A stretch of 64,000 nt of DNA from Margaritifera margaritifera. Taxonomy: Eukaryota > Mollusca > Bivalvia > Unionida > Margaritiferidae. Position numbers and translations under genes: made by a program. Position 1 is the stretch's first letter. Every line of letters begins with the position of its first letter. The notes under the pieces were generated by a model. The model worked only from the letters and a program-made list of their open reading frames with translations, was not told the origin of the DNA and did no database searches. The stretch covers positions 3,548,501 through 3,612,500 of the forward strand of contig JAQPZY010001628.1 of assembly GCA_029931535.1 (NCBI GenBank), written 5' to 3'. Below are positions 35,276 through 45,664 of the stretch, piece by piece.

Positions 35276-36000
35276 ACAGCATATTATATAGGACCTTATA
35301 CTTTGATTAAACTCAGATACATTGTTTTACCTCATTCTTTGACATTAAATGCGTTTCTTCAGCTGACAATTTTATGAAAATACTCAACTGTCTCTGCTCC
35401 CCAATTATATTTACGCGTCTTTTATATGGTGTTGTGTAGGTTCTCCAAAACCCTGATGCACAGTTTTATGTTCTTCGGGGTCATAATCAATCAAGCATTT
35501 ATTTTTCCCATTCATATATCTGCAATCACCATTAGGAGAAATATTAACATTATTGCAGACAATGTTAAACGATTTTAGATCTGTACTACTGTTGATTGGA
35601 TTAAAAGCTTGTTCTTGAGGAAATTGTATTTTACATTCTGAAAATGGTTTTCGAATTTGAAAGTAGATGTTAAACCCATATCTTAATTGTACTAACTTTT
35701 GTATACTTTTATGTGATAAATGCCAATAAGATATTCCACAACCTGATGTTGCTGTCCATACTGTCCATTTTAACTGATTTTGCCTGAATTTCATATCACA
35801 CTGTGCTCTATGTCTGTTCATTGTATCATCATTGTCAAATTTGTCAGTGTATTTATCAAAAATGTTTAATGGTCTGTATGTAAATTAGTTACTTTCTGTG
35901 TAAAATATCTTCATCTCGTTAAATTCATTTGCTATGTATACTTGGACCCTTGTTAGCCAATTTAATGTGTTAAACTGATTTGCTGGACACGGTTAAGATG
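35276..36000 (-). pseudogene. unrecognised decayed coding block, upstream part
   Basis: The 136-codon frame at 35411-35821 continues in the same frame upstream past a TAA near 35885 to at least 35990 (NTLNWLTRVQVYIANEFNE, FDKYTDKFDNDDTMNRHRAQ) and downstream past a stop near 35405 (NWGAETVEYFHKIVS). Other pieces are MKFRQNQLKWTVWTATSG, LRYGFNIYFQIRKPFSECKI and NISPNGDCRYMNGKNKCLID. The mix of aromatic, Asn/Asp and Cys residues is that of a folded, possibly structural, protein. I do not recognise it. A virus-like or Polinton-like capsid-type protein is one guess, not shown. Confidence 0.42.
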
Positions 36001-36290
36001 TGCTGCTTCCTAGTTCTTGTTTTATTGTTTAAACTATACTTCTATGATTTAGGTAGCATAAGTTTTAAATATTATTTAATTTGTAAATGTTTTAAATGTG
36101 AAAATACACAATAATGTGTTGCAGGCAGTCACCTATTATTCTAGCTAAGTTTAATACACTAATAGCGTACTGAATTATAAATTAAAGCTAAACGTGCAGA
36201 GGGACACCCACGTCGGCTTTGTGTTGTTGGGTTCAAATGCAGTAGTACTTAATAATTTCTAATGTTTACCAAATAAGTTATAACTTCAAA

Positions 36291-36413
36291 GCTGGTGGCA
36301 AGTACTCTTTTAATTATTTAATCTAAGTTATGGGTTAAGACCTTAGGAGTATCTGAATTTAAAAGAGATGAGCGGGAATCTGCCTCACTCGCTTTGCTCG
36401 TGACGCGGGGTTG
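36291..36413. repeat. 123-bp direct repeat, left copy (long target duplication?)
   Basis: Matches 36901-37023 at a constant offset of 610 bases with no indel and about seven mismatches. It starts GCTGGTGGCAAGTACTC and contains GAGCGGGAATCTGCCTCACT. It flanks the LINE 3' end at 36414-36900. Confidence 0.9.
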
Positions 36414-36900
36414 CTAAAACTGTTAAGAACTGACATTGAAAGTAGACTTGACAAAACTCGATTTCACCAGTTTCAGATCTGTTCATTCCAATTTCTCGTC
36501 CTTGTATCACGAGTGTACTTCATAGCCTGAAGACCAAACATGCGTCAAAAGCACAAATTTCCAAATCAGTTGCTACCAAAACTCTCTACCTATATGACCT
36601 TACTTTAAAAGCAAAGGTATACTCATTAATGGATCAGTCTTGTAATAATAATTTTTTTTCCTTTATAGATTTATGTACAAAGATTATGTGCCATTTTGTA
36701 TATTTGCATGTATTTCCTAACTATTGATATTATATTTGTTTCTTCCTCATCTGTATTTGTGTAATATGTATCACTGACTTTCTGGAATGTTTCCCAAAAT
36801 CTTCAATGTACATTGTTAAATGTATCTCTCTCTGTTTTATTTTCTATATTTGTAAATGAACTCTCCTTATGGAGGAAATAAAGATTGATTGATTGACAGA
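36414..36900 (+). mobile_element. 5'-truncated LINE 3' end between 123-bp direct repeats
   Basis: About 485 bases, ending GGAGGAAATAAAGATTGATT then GATTGACA. A GGAAATAAAGATTGAT end with a short repeating tail also occurs, on the other strand, in the LINE ending at 43471. Open pieces such as LDLCTKIMCHFVYLH-like translation suggest the last part of an RT protein or 3' UTR; no RT motif survives. Flanking 123-bp direct repeats mark the insertion. Confidence 0.7.
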
Positions 36901-37023
36901 GCTGGTGGCAAGTACTCTTTTAATTATTTACTCCAAGTTATGGGTTAAGACCTTAGGTGTATCTGAATTTAAAAGGGATGAGCGGGAATCTGCCTCACTC
37001 GCTTTGCTCGTGAGGTGTGGTTG
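36901..37023. repeat. 123-bp direct repeat, right copy
   Basis: Partner of 36291-36413 (see there). The matched tract ends in GGTTG at the same relative place in both copies. Confidence 0.9.
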
Positions 37024-37079
37024 TCACTATCCTCAATAATTTCTTTAGTAATGGTTATAATCTCTTGTAATAATGTTGC

Positions 37080-37480
37080 TGTTTTGTTTTTTTTAAAATT
37101 TAGTGGCCTTAGCTAAAACGTATACAGCTACAATTTTCTTTCTATCGTGTGATTGTTGGTTTTTTTAAAACAAAAATATTTCGTACTTTCCTGATATTCA
37201 TGATGTTTGTTAAATTATTTACGTTTCGTGGGGGGTAGGGTGTTGGTTTTTGAATAAAATGAAAATTAGGTAATTTGTAAACTAGACTAGAACGTATCGG
37301 ACCAATGCAAATTCTGTATCTTGTGGTTGTTGGTTTTTGAAAAATAAAAAAGACCTGGTACTGGCCTTGTGTTTATAGTGATTATTAAATTATTTGTGTC
37401 TTATGTTTTGGGAATGGAGAGTGTTGGTTTTTGAAAAATGAAAATATGGTGTTTTATGACTTTTCCGGGAACCATCTCAT
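37080..37480. repeat. degenerate ~85-bp tandem repeat
   Basis: GTTGGTTTTTGAAAAATGAAA-like blocks recur near 37150, 37240, 37330 and 37425, with TTAAATTATTT(A/G)(C/T)GT between some of them. Weak, old repeat. Confidence 0.5.
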
Positions 37481-37499
37481 TTATACTACTGAACCACCT

Positions 37500-37612
37500 T
37501 GCAAGCGGAAGCTAAATTGCAAACTTAGCTATATACACAAACCCACTAGATTTCTATTTAGATAAATAAGGTATATACATGAAACGATAATTATATATTG
37601 ACTCCTATATAC
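37500..37612 (+). repeat. SINE-body-like segment, pairs with 38028-38132
   Basis: Shares ACAAACCCA(C/T)T-GATTT, AAGGTATAT-CATG and TATA-ATTGACT with 38028-38132 in the same orientation. Probably two remnants of one repeat family. Confidence 0.6.
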
Positions 37613-37734
37613 AAAAAATATAGAAAACCGCTTAACCTTGGATTCCACACTCTATGTACGGATACATGATTACATGCGATTTTACATAGGATGAGATCGA
37701 TATAATCAAAAGAGTAACATAGATAATTTGACAC

Positions 37735-37790
37735 TTATCGCCTAACCTCGATGTATCAGCGTCTTAACCCACTCTGCCATGCCAGGAACA
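37735..37790 (-). other. tRNA-like SINE head fragment
   Basis: Minus strand reads GGCATGGCAGAGTGGGTTAA and GACGCTGATACATCGAGGTT, then AGGCGATAAG. It matches a Leu/Ser-type tRNA A-box region plus the GTTAGGCGAT motif seen at 19340, 29620 and 38210. No B box is recognisable. Confidence 0.65.
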
Positions 37791-37793
37791 TTG

Positions 37794-38000
37794 TCGAAGG
37801 AAAGGCTGGTTGTATTTAACGGCACTTTTAACACATTTTTGGCTATATCATGACGAAGAAATGAGAACTGTGTGTTTTTCCCAAGGATACACCGAGACAG
37901 CGGACCCGGGATGACCTAGGTGGGTATAAAACCCACGACCCTTGGTTTACGAGTCCGACGCTCTACAAACTGAGCTAACGCGTCGCCCTCGAAGGAAAGG
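37794..38000 (-). mobile_element. tRNA-derived SINE (Thr-like head, V-type core) with 12-bp target duplication
   Basis: TCGAAGGAAAGG occurs at 37794-37805 and 37989-38000. The insert (37806-37988) on the minus strand starts GGGCGACGCGTTAGCTCAGT (A box TTAGCTCAGT). The anticodon-loop position reads CTCGTAA (CGT, Thr-like), followed by GGTCGTGGGTTTTATACCC, a B box with CGA changed to TTA. A body GTATCCTTGGGAAAAACAC resembles the V-SINE core. The 3' domain GATATAGCC...TGTGTTAAAAGTGCCGTTAAA is shared with the SINE at 32842. The mutated B box suggests it is no longer transcribed. Confidence 0.93.
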
Positions 38001-38027
38001 ACTTGCGGTGCACGGGAACTCACTCGC

Positions 38028-38240
38028 TAGGCCAGCGGAATTCAGCATTCAACTCTGCTCACAAACCCATTGGATTTTATATTGAAATGCAAGGTATATG
38101 CATGGAATTATGACTATAAATTGACTAGTATGTACCGAACAGAGATGAATGTGTTTATCTCTGGATCGCACGTTGTATGCATGGTCAACCGGGTTAGAGC
38201 GCCGCTACATAAAAGCTAGGCGATGGGTATCGTTCCTCTC
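38028..38240 (+). repeat. SINE-like body and tRNA-like head fragment
   Basis: A body-like segment (38028-38132) paralogous to 37500-37612 is followed by GCATGGTCAACCGGGTTAGA, GCGCCGCTACATAAAAGCTA and GGCGATGGGTATCG (38179-38235), an A-box region plus the (G/C)TTAGGCGATGGGT-type motif. No B box follows. Confidence 0.6.
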
Positions 38241-39462
38241 TTTATGAATTTGTTCCTGCTTGGAACGCATTATAACTCTCCAATCTGTTTGATTATATCG
38301 ATGTCATTCAACATAAATTTCTTTCATATAACCATGTTCCTATGCATACAGGTACACTGTGGGACACAGAATACGCGCTTTACTCCTCACATATTTAAGG
38401 AGGGAAGACAGTTGGTTGATATCGAAGCGCTTTTCCACTACAACATTTACTAATACCCATACACAGACTAATGCACCTTGCCTGATTTAAGTATGTACTA
38501 ATGTAAAACCAGTGTGATAGTAAACTTGTTTTCCGAATTAAAGAACTATATTTTCCGCAAGTTCTACAATGTTTATCTTTCTTCATACATATTTTAATGT
38601 AAGAGGTTTTTGTTGGAGATGCATTCAGTTTAAGATCAAAAAAGGGTCAGCGATTCGTTTACTAGATAGCTTCTTGACATTTCTTCTCTGAAAGCTAGAT
38701 TATTAAATCAACATTTGACTTAGAGATTAACATGCGATTTTCGGAAGACGTTGTTATGTGTCATCTTTTTTAAAAAAACAAAACCTTCCCCTGGGTAAAG
38801 ATTAATTTTCAAGACTTTGCTCGAAACTGTCAACCTGTTTCCATTAAAAGAATTATAAATCTTTGATAATTCGCCCCGGAAGGATCGTTTACATTGTTAC
38901 GCACATTATACAAACGGCATTTTCCTATCTCTCTTCCATATTTTACATTGGAAGGGAATGACTTATGCTCTCTGCCTGTCTTTATCAGATCAAACAATGC
39001 AGTGTACGTTATTAGCAGCGTTACAAGTGCAACGGACCGAGGCTGAAAGGACCTTAACTTTCTTCTATCTTGCTATTTTTAATAGATTCTTCTTTCAATC
39101 TAAGTACTAAAAACTTTCTCCAAAAGAGTATTTCCTCTAACATAGCCATAACAATATCAGGAAATAGCTGGGCAGTGTTAATTTAACGCGTGAAAGCAAA
39201 GCTTTCGTGTAAATTACACATTTATCACAAAGGCATAATGGTACGTCAATATCCGCCATTTCTTGCCAGCCCGTGCCTACACTCAGTTTGGAAGCTCTGA
39301 TATCAGCCGTAAAACAAATTCCATGGTCTGTCAATAGTTGACATGCCTTAAAATTACAAGTTGATACCTTGATAAACTGTTTGATTATTTAAGGCGATTT
39401 ATAACGGATATGTATCAATACGATAAAAACGGTGGTAGTAGTGCTTTGCAACTCAAAAGAGG

Positions 39463-39463
<1 letters not shown>
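38241..39463. other. no gene recognised
   Basis: The minus frame at 39137-39334 is cysteine-containing (PLCLCDKC) and reads somewhat like protein, but nothing identifies it. The rest is AT-rich. Confidence 0.4.
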
Positions 39464-39541
<78 letters not shown>

Positions 39542-39612
39542 ATAATGATGATGATGATTATGATGGTGATTATTTTTATTGTTAATAGTAGTAGTAGCAG
39601 TAGTAGTAGTAT
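39464..39612. repeat. compound (AAT)n/(AAAT)n/(ATG)n/(TAG)n microsatellite
   Basis: About 48 bases of AAT, then AAAT units to 39545, then ATGATG and TAGTAG tracts to about 39610. The histidine, leucine and isoleucine runs in minus-strand frames are translated repeats. Confidence 0.95.
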
Positions 39613-40179
39613 TGCCCGCCTCAAGGAGTCCCATTTGGCGCTGAATACCATGCTTGGTCTTCATAATTCAGTTACATATTTTAAGCGATCATCCCAATAG
39701 TTTAGACCAGGTAACCATATTACACTATGCATTCTGGCAATGATAACCCCTGTTCTACAGACTTTAAGATAATGCCTGGGAAGTGCTATGCCTGAATTTA
39801 GATACAAGTAAATTTGAAAACGAATTACCTTTGAAGATTAACTTATTTCTTAGACAGTGCCAGGCAATTTCAAGACAAATGCTGTAAGAAAGAATACATC
39901 TACCCATCGCAAGACTGAATCAGATACGAGATGATAAAAATATTGTATGGAGCGTCATATCAAGAAAAGGTACTTTTTCAGAAGAGGACATTCGATTATT
40001 AAAGATCATGTACTTTTTTTACCATGAGGACTGATCCACTATTGTCTATACTCTTGTAAACTAATTACAAGCGAATAAACTCAAAGACCGATGCTCAGTC
40101 AGTTTAAATGCAAACACAAACCTAGTGATGCAATTTGTAAATAATGTACGAAATATTTGTTTGGTTTTTTACTGAACAG

Positions 40180-40398
40180 AACATGTTCTGTATTAAAGTG
40201 AATCTTCCACAGTTAGGGACATGCAACAAATGGTTCGAAAGCTACAAAAGTGCTCTTGGTATGGTAAATGACTTTTCTAATTGTAGAGGTCATTGTGGTA
40301 ACACGCTCAAACAAACAATATTGTTCTCCAATGAAAACAGTATATGTAGTAATAATATATACTGTTCGCAGTCAGTTTGTGATATTCCACTTAACTGA
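40180..40398 (+). CDS. possible terminal exon, cysteine-rich (weak)
   Basis: A frame ending at TAA 40398 has cysteines at seven places (FCIK, GTCNKW, SNCRGHCG, SICSN, YCSQ, VCDI). Its left side follows TTTTTTACTGAACAG, a plausible 3' splice site ending at 40179. The residues NKWFESYKSALGMVN look helical. No family is recognised and no partner exon was found within the window. It may be chance. Confidence 0.2.
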   Translation, partial: NMFCIKVNLPQLGTCNKWFESYKSALGMVNDFSNCRGHCGNTLKQTILFSNENSICSNNIYCSQSVCDIPLN

Positions 40399-41164
40399 GC
40401 TCTTAAATATAAAAGAATGTTCGAAAGAAAAAGATGAGATGTAACCAGAATGTCGAAAATTCAGAGGTTGTATTTTATACCAGAACCATGATATTCAATA
40501 TTTTAAGTTGGTGTGATCCTCATTAACCCATGGATACATCTACAGAAAAGAGACTATGAATCCTGTGTTTGATTACTTACTTGAAATATTGAATATTCTT
40601 TATTTGCCACAAGTGTTTATTTATATTCATTACATATTTAATGAAGAATATCAGTATAATCTATTTGCACCATATTTTTATAAAATAGAAAATGATGCAG
40701 ATTCACAGCCATCTTCTATGCATTTGAATTTATGATTGTCTGTTCTGGAAATAACTAGAGCTGCTCATCATGATAACAACAATTTATAAAGTTTGTTTCT
40801 AGAAGATGAAAACATTATCAAAGGGTTCTCCAGTTATATTTCTAGGTTGGAACATCAGCAAATGCATCTTTTCAAGTATAAAATATGGTAGCTATCACGG
40901 ACGAAAGAAATATAAGGAGTGGCATGCTTTTACCTGATACAATTTTTTTTGTTTACAAATGTTTAAAAGGCAGTTTGGGGTCTAAATCCTAAGTTTTTAA
41001 AGTGAAAGATTATGCTTAAATATTAGATTCTAAATGTTCATCGATGCATAGTATCACTTCAGGTTGTTGCTTTTATAAGGAATACAATTTTGAAAAATCA
41101 GCTTTATGTCTTTTGTTATGTTAAATACATCGATAGATAATTTATACGTATATATATATAGTAG
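40399..41164. other. no gene recognised
   Basis: AT-rich sequence without a supported feature. Confidence 0.5.
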
Positions 41165-41216
41165 GGTTTGACGGCACCTGAGCACAATAGTGGCTATATG
41201 GTGCCAACTAAAGGTA
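41165..41216 (-). mobile_element. 3' fragment of a SINE sharing the common tail
   Basis: The minus strand reads GGCACCATATAGCCACTATT then GTGCTCAGGTGCCGTCAAAC. This aligns with the 3' domains of the SINEs at 32842 and 37806 (ATATAGCC, TGTG, GCCGT-AAA). No head is visible upstream; the copy is truncated. Confidence 0.6.
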
Positions 41217-42385
41217 AAGTTTGAAAAATGTAAAAGTGAATTTCGCCAAAAATGTAGGAAGATAAACCCTTCCAAATAAATGTAAACATCAAGTACACGG
41301 CAAAATGCAAATCGTAAAGATGTGTAAATCCTGCAATATATATATAAAATAAAAGATAAAGGTAAATAATCCTTAAGACATATGGTAACATATACGTTAA
41401 TTGTTTTAAAGATGAGGCCATTCAACCAAATGTCCCAAGATAAATGACCCGAAAAACAAGTTCGCAAATCATGTATTATATCAGCCTAGCTAAAGTTCTA
41501 ATGGTTGACTGTATTATACAATTTCTAGGATGCATGTGGTATCACTGTAGTTGAAATGAGTTTATCTCTCTAACTGCTCATATTTACTTCATCCTGGGTA
41601 TATTAAAACAATTTAGTGTGGAGTTTTTATTAGTGAAGTTCACTTCAAATTGTCAATATGGTCCTTTTAAAGAAGACAAATCCACTTGACTTTATTAACA
41701 GTAACCACATGTATCAGTTGTTATTTTTGACTTGTACGCTACGGTCGTTCAGCGACAGTCTTAATAAGTAATTTACACTCATAAACTCATTATCGATACA
41801 AAAGTATACTCTATTGCGTTGGACAATCTTTAGAGGTAACGTTTATTCCTAATTTTTGACGCGCGATTTAGGTACATATGCTCGAAATTGAAGCCTGGAC
41901 CGTTTTCAATGACAACTCTACCCGTTTTTATTTTGAAGTCGGTGCTGTCACTTTCTGGTCGTGTACGTCATCAGCTTGTTATAATTTTATCTGCAGAAGA
42001 AAAACAAATTGGGACGGCGAGGATTCATCGTAAAGTTATCTTAAAGTTTTATTAGAAGGGTTACTGTATCAGAGTCATTGGATATCATACAGCCTGTTTT
42101 CCATCAATTCGTACATTTGTCTAAAACATAATTTTTATTTCGCAGATGCAATATCGCAACTACTGAAAATAATCCATGTCTTTAAGCTAGACAAAAACAT
42201 TTTGTGATAGGTTTTGACAACTAAATTACTGCATAAGCTTTATAATAATTTTGTGTCAGGCTTCAGATTATTCGATGAGGTATTACCAGCCCTTATTTGA
42301 TTTAGACAAAAATAATGCAGTTAAATAAAAGCAAATAGGCAGGAAATATAAAAGGTACCCTTTGAGAAGTGGATAGGTATGATAT
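41217..42385. other. no gene recognised
   Basis: Frames at 41054-41467 (minus) show no motif. Nothing else supported. Confidence 0.45.
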
Positions 42386-42860
42386 TTGGGTCAATCAGAA
42401 AAAAATGTAGATAGCAAATGTAAGCAAAACGTTAAAGGTATTCTTCTGCACCATTTTAAGCAAAGCTGGTATAAAAATACGAACATTTCTTCGACAGACT
42501 TAAACTATACACTTTTCGAACCCAATCTTGCTTTTAAGGAATACTTTAATGTTCTTTCAAGAAAGATGTATTTAGATTTTATCAAATTTAAAACGGTAAA
42601 TCATTACTTACCAGTGGAGCGTGGCCGTTGGGAAGATATTGGTCTTACTGTTAGAAAGTGTACATTATAAAATAGAAGCTATATTTGTGAGGAGTTTCGC
42701 CATCTTTTTGTCTGTCCTTTTTTTCCAAAGGAAATCGAAAAAAATTCACTAAGAAGTATAATTACAATAAACCAAATAGTTTGTAGTTTTACGAACTTTT
42801 CAATTGTACATCTTACAGCAAACACACCAACTTGTAGAATTGTTTGTCCATAATTGTGAG
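42386..42860 (+). pseudogene. LINE RT C-terminal relic
   Basis: The frame 42386-42670 contains HHFKQSWYKNTNISST, FKEYFNVLSRKMYLDFIKFK and NHYLPVERGRWEDIGLTVRK. It then passes a stop into RSYICEEFRHLFVCPFFPKE. This is the end of many non-LTR RT proteins: a KFKT-NH-LPVE-GRW segment followed by a zinc-knuckle-like C..C....HLFVCPFF block. Upstream RT motifs are absent and a stop interrupts it. Confidence 0.72.
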
Positions 42861-43337
42861 CTTATTTTATCGCTGAGTTGGGAATGTTATACGAAAATGT
42901 AATTTAGATGTCAATTATTCCATTTTTGCCTTGAGACGATATCAGCCGGTGTAGAACACGTTCATTAGAACGAATGTGGAATTAAGACCTCCCATGGGCC
43001 TTCTGATACAATCAAATTTTTAAGTGGTATTCCACTGTAGGGATTTTACTCTGGGTACTTAGTAGCCTAATTGTGTTCCGTTGTTATGTTAATTGTCGGT
43101 CTCCATTAGAATAGACTATATTTATACGGCACGGGAATGACACTCTCGTTAAAAGCTTACATATATAGCTAATAGCAAATGACAGATTATCAAAATCACG
43201 TTCTGATGAAATGCCGATTTTAATAGGAACTGACGGACCATCAAAATAACGTGCCCTACGAATGTAAAGTGTCGCTTTATTTACCCGTGACCAAGCAGAT
43301 CAATGATAATTGTTTTTTTTTAAATTATATTTATATG

Positions 43338-43365
43338 AAAAAAAAAAAAAAAAAAAAAAAAAAAT
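43338..43365. repeat. poly-A run
   Basis: About 27 consecutive A residues after a TATA-rich stretch; possibly the tail of the plus-strand LINE relic to its left. Confidence 0.85.
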
Positions 43366-43428
43366 CGAGAAAATCTGCACCGTTTGGTCTTGAAATCTAC
43401 GGCTGCTGGCTTCAGGCCTGATTTGTCT

Positions 43429-43470
43429 GGTCAGATCCTCTAATTTATTGGGCTATCGGTGGTTACAACT
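43429..43470. repeat. 42-bp target-site duplication, left copy
   Basis: GGTCAGATCCTCTAATTTAT followed by TGGGCTATCGGTGGTTACAACT matches 45623-45664 at 40 of 42 positions. Confidence 0.95.
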
Positions 43471-45622
43471 CATCATCATCATCATCATCAATCTTTATTT
43501 CCTCTTTTCCGAGATATGGATGCAAACAAAGGAAAAATAAAAGAATATTGAATTAGTTATATACAATTAACAGAGGTGTACATGAGAGGAGTCTCTTAGA
43601 AGCGCAGCTTCCCTATGAGGATTCTTATATTAGAACACCATACTTATTAAAAAGTATGGTGCACTCCTGCGCAATCCTCGAATACTAAATTATTGTAAAC
43701 ATCATCATTATTTTACAGAAAATAATATTTTATATGTAATGTCAAAAAATAGAATGCATGAAGACATGATTATCAATATTTCTACGATCACAAATCTTCC
43801 AAATCTTGATAGTTTGAAAATCGATCTTATTACTAGGAAAAGAATCCATGAATTACAGTTGCAGAGAACACTGAAGAAGACATTATACAATTTCTTAGTA
43901 TTTCGGGCTCGTCTAATCCGATACCGTTGGGAAATTCCCTACCTAGGAGATGTTGAATAAATTCTTCATCTGTTATATTATGAAGGAACACGCCAAGACG
44001 AATGTCAAAGTTATTTATAATATGTGTCCCAAATATGTCTCGTTGTCGCACAGTGCTTTGACAGCAAGTAAATGTTGTGTAAGAATAACTGCAGTGTTTA
44101 CAAACTTGCATTGTATTATTTGGAATAGTTATCAGAACATTTGCGAGGGATATAATTAACTGTAACTCTCTTGTTGTTTTTGGAGTTTGCCATAAATTTA
44201 GGGTTTCATAGAAGTATGAACATTTTTGTAACTTCTGTAGGAAATGTCAGTATGGCACAAGTTTTCAAAGAGCACGTTTTCATACTTATGAGTAGCATGT
44301 TTTATAATTTGTTTCCATTGTATTTTTCCTGGAAATATTTTATCTATAACAATAATTTCAATAAATTCATAAATGTTATATTTCTGCAAAATGCTACATA
44401 TATCTGGAATAAAGCCTTTCTGTTCCGTAACGTCTTTTCTAGAAAGATATAGATATAGTCTGAATAAAAATATTCTTTAAGATGTTACATTTTCTGGAAG
44501 GTGGCTTAATTTACCAAGAAAGTTCAGTTTCCTTTTATCAATTTCTGATACAATTCTCTTTATCCCCAATAAACTTTCGCTCATTCCTGACCGCGTGGTT
44601 TAAGGAAAGCCTTGCAGAATTTTGGTACAATGATGCTGAAATACATCGAGCATTCGTAAGTCTTTGAGTCTGATATTCGACCAAACTTCACAACCATAAA
44701 GGGCTGATGGTATCAAAGTTTTTCTGTACAAGCTGACGTAGGTAAGAGAATTGGATCTAGCTTCATTTGTGCCAACCCCTACAAGAGAATAAAAAATGAT
44801 TTTCTGCCTTTAGTACAAGCCCTGTCTACTTTAGTCAAGCATTTCATATTGGAACACACAAGAATTCCAACATGTTCTTTTTCATTTAAAATATGTATAG
44901 TATGATTGCCTATTTTCCAGTTAAACTTCTCACACGTTGTTTGTCTATGCTGATTAAAAACTAATACACAGCTTTTAATAACGTTGAAGGTGAAGTTCCA
45001 TGTCAGGGAGTTTCTATTACATATAGCAATCATTTTTTTGCAATGGATTGGTGTGTTTGCGATCAGAGTTATGTCATCGGCTAGTGCTGGATTTCCAGAC
45101 GGAGTGGACCAAACAAGTAACCCTAATTTTGACTGATTTAATTCCTGTAAAAGGCTATCATTATAAAATATATAAAAATGTTGATAAAACACCTCCCTGT
45201 CGAGTTGGAAAAGGTTCGGATTTTGATTCGTTCATCAGGACAATGTTTTGAATATTTGAATACGATTCCTTTAATACATGTGAAATCTTTCCTTGAATGC
45301 CCAGTTTCTGAGTTTTAGGAAAAGTCCGTCGTGATTCACAGTGTCAAATGCCTTTTGAATATCTAAGAAAGCAGTAAACACTCGTGATCCTAATTCTGAG
45401 GTGGAAAAAAACAACGTCGTGTAGATTGAGAGATGCTGTTATACTACTCAGTCCCTTTTGAAACCCCTGTTGGTCGGTATTAGGGAAGTTATATATAGTG
45501 CTGTTACACCATGTAGTATTCTACTGAACGAGGACGTTTCAAATAGTTTGTATAATACAGGCAGCAGGGAAATAGCTCTGTAATTGTCAGGGTCAGTTTT
45601 AGATTCCCCCTCCTTTAAATAG
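43471..45622 (-). mobile_element. 5'-truncated LINE (CR1-like) with 42-bp target duplication, decayed RT
   Basis: On the minus strand the insert begins inside the RT gene: ESKTDPDNYRAISLLP near 45600, FLDIQKAFDTVNHDGLFLKL near 45350 (first catalytic Asp), and ALADDITLIA near 45075 (FADD box, here LADD). Then come LTYVSLYRKTLIPSALYGCE near 44710 and the C-terminal CKHCSYSYTTF and RQRDIF with a LLGREF segment (44100-43880). Frames change several times and stops occur, so it is dead. The endonuclease half is missing. The 3' end is GAGGAAATAAAGATTGATGA plus a (GAT)n tail of about seven units, ending at 43471. Boundaries are set by the direct repeats on each side. Confidence 0.93.
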
Positions 45623-45664
45623 GGTCAGATTCTCTAATTCATTGGGCTATCGGTGGTTACAACT
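45623..45664. repeat. 42-bp target-site duplication, right copy
   Basis: Partner of 43429-43470, two mismatches. Confidence 0.95.

Noticed and set aside
36180..36245. B-box-like GGGTTCAAATGC as a further SINE
   Set aside because: No A box, tail or target duplication accompanies it.
37806..37988. A threonine tRNA gene on the minus strand
   Set aside because: The anticodon stem has mismatches, the B box is mutated, and a 12-bp target duplication shows it is a SINE.
39389..39664. Histidine- and isoleucine-rich minus-strand proteins
   Set aside because: They are three-frame translations of a compound microsatellite.
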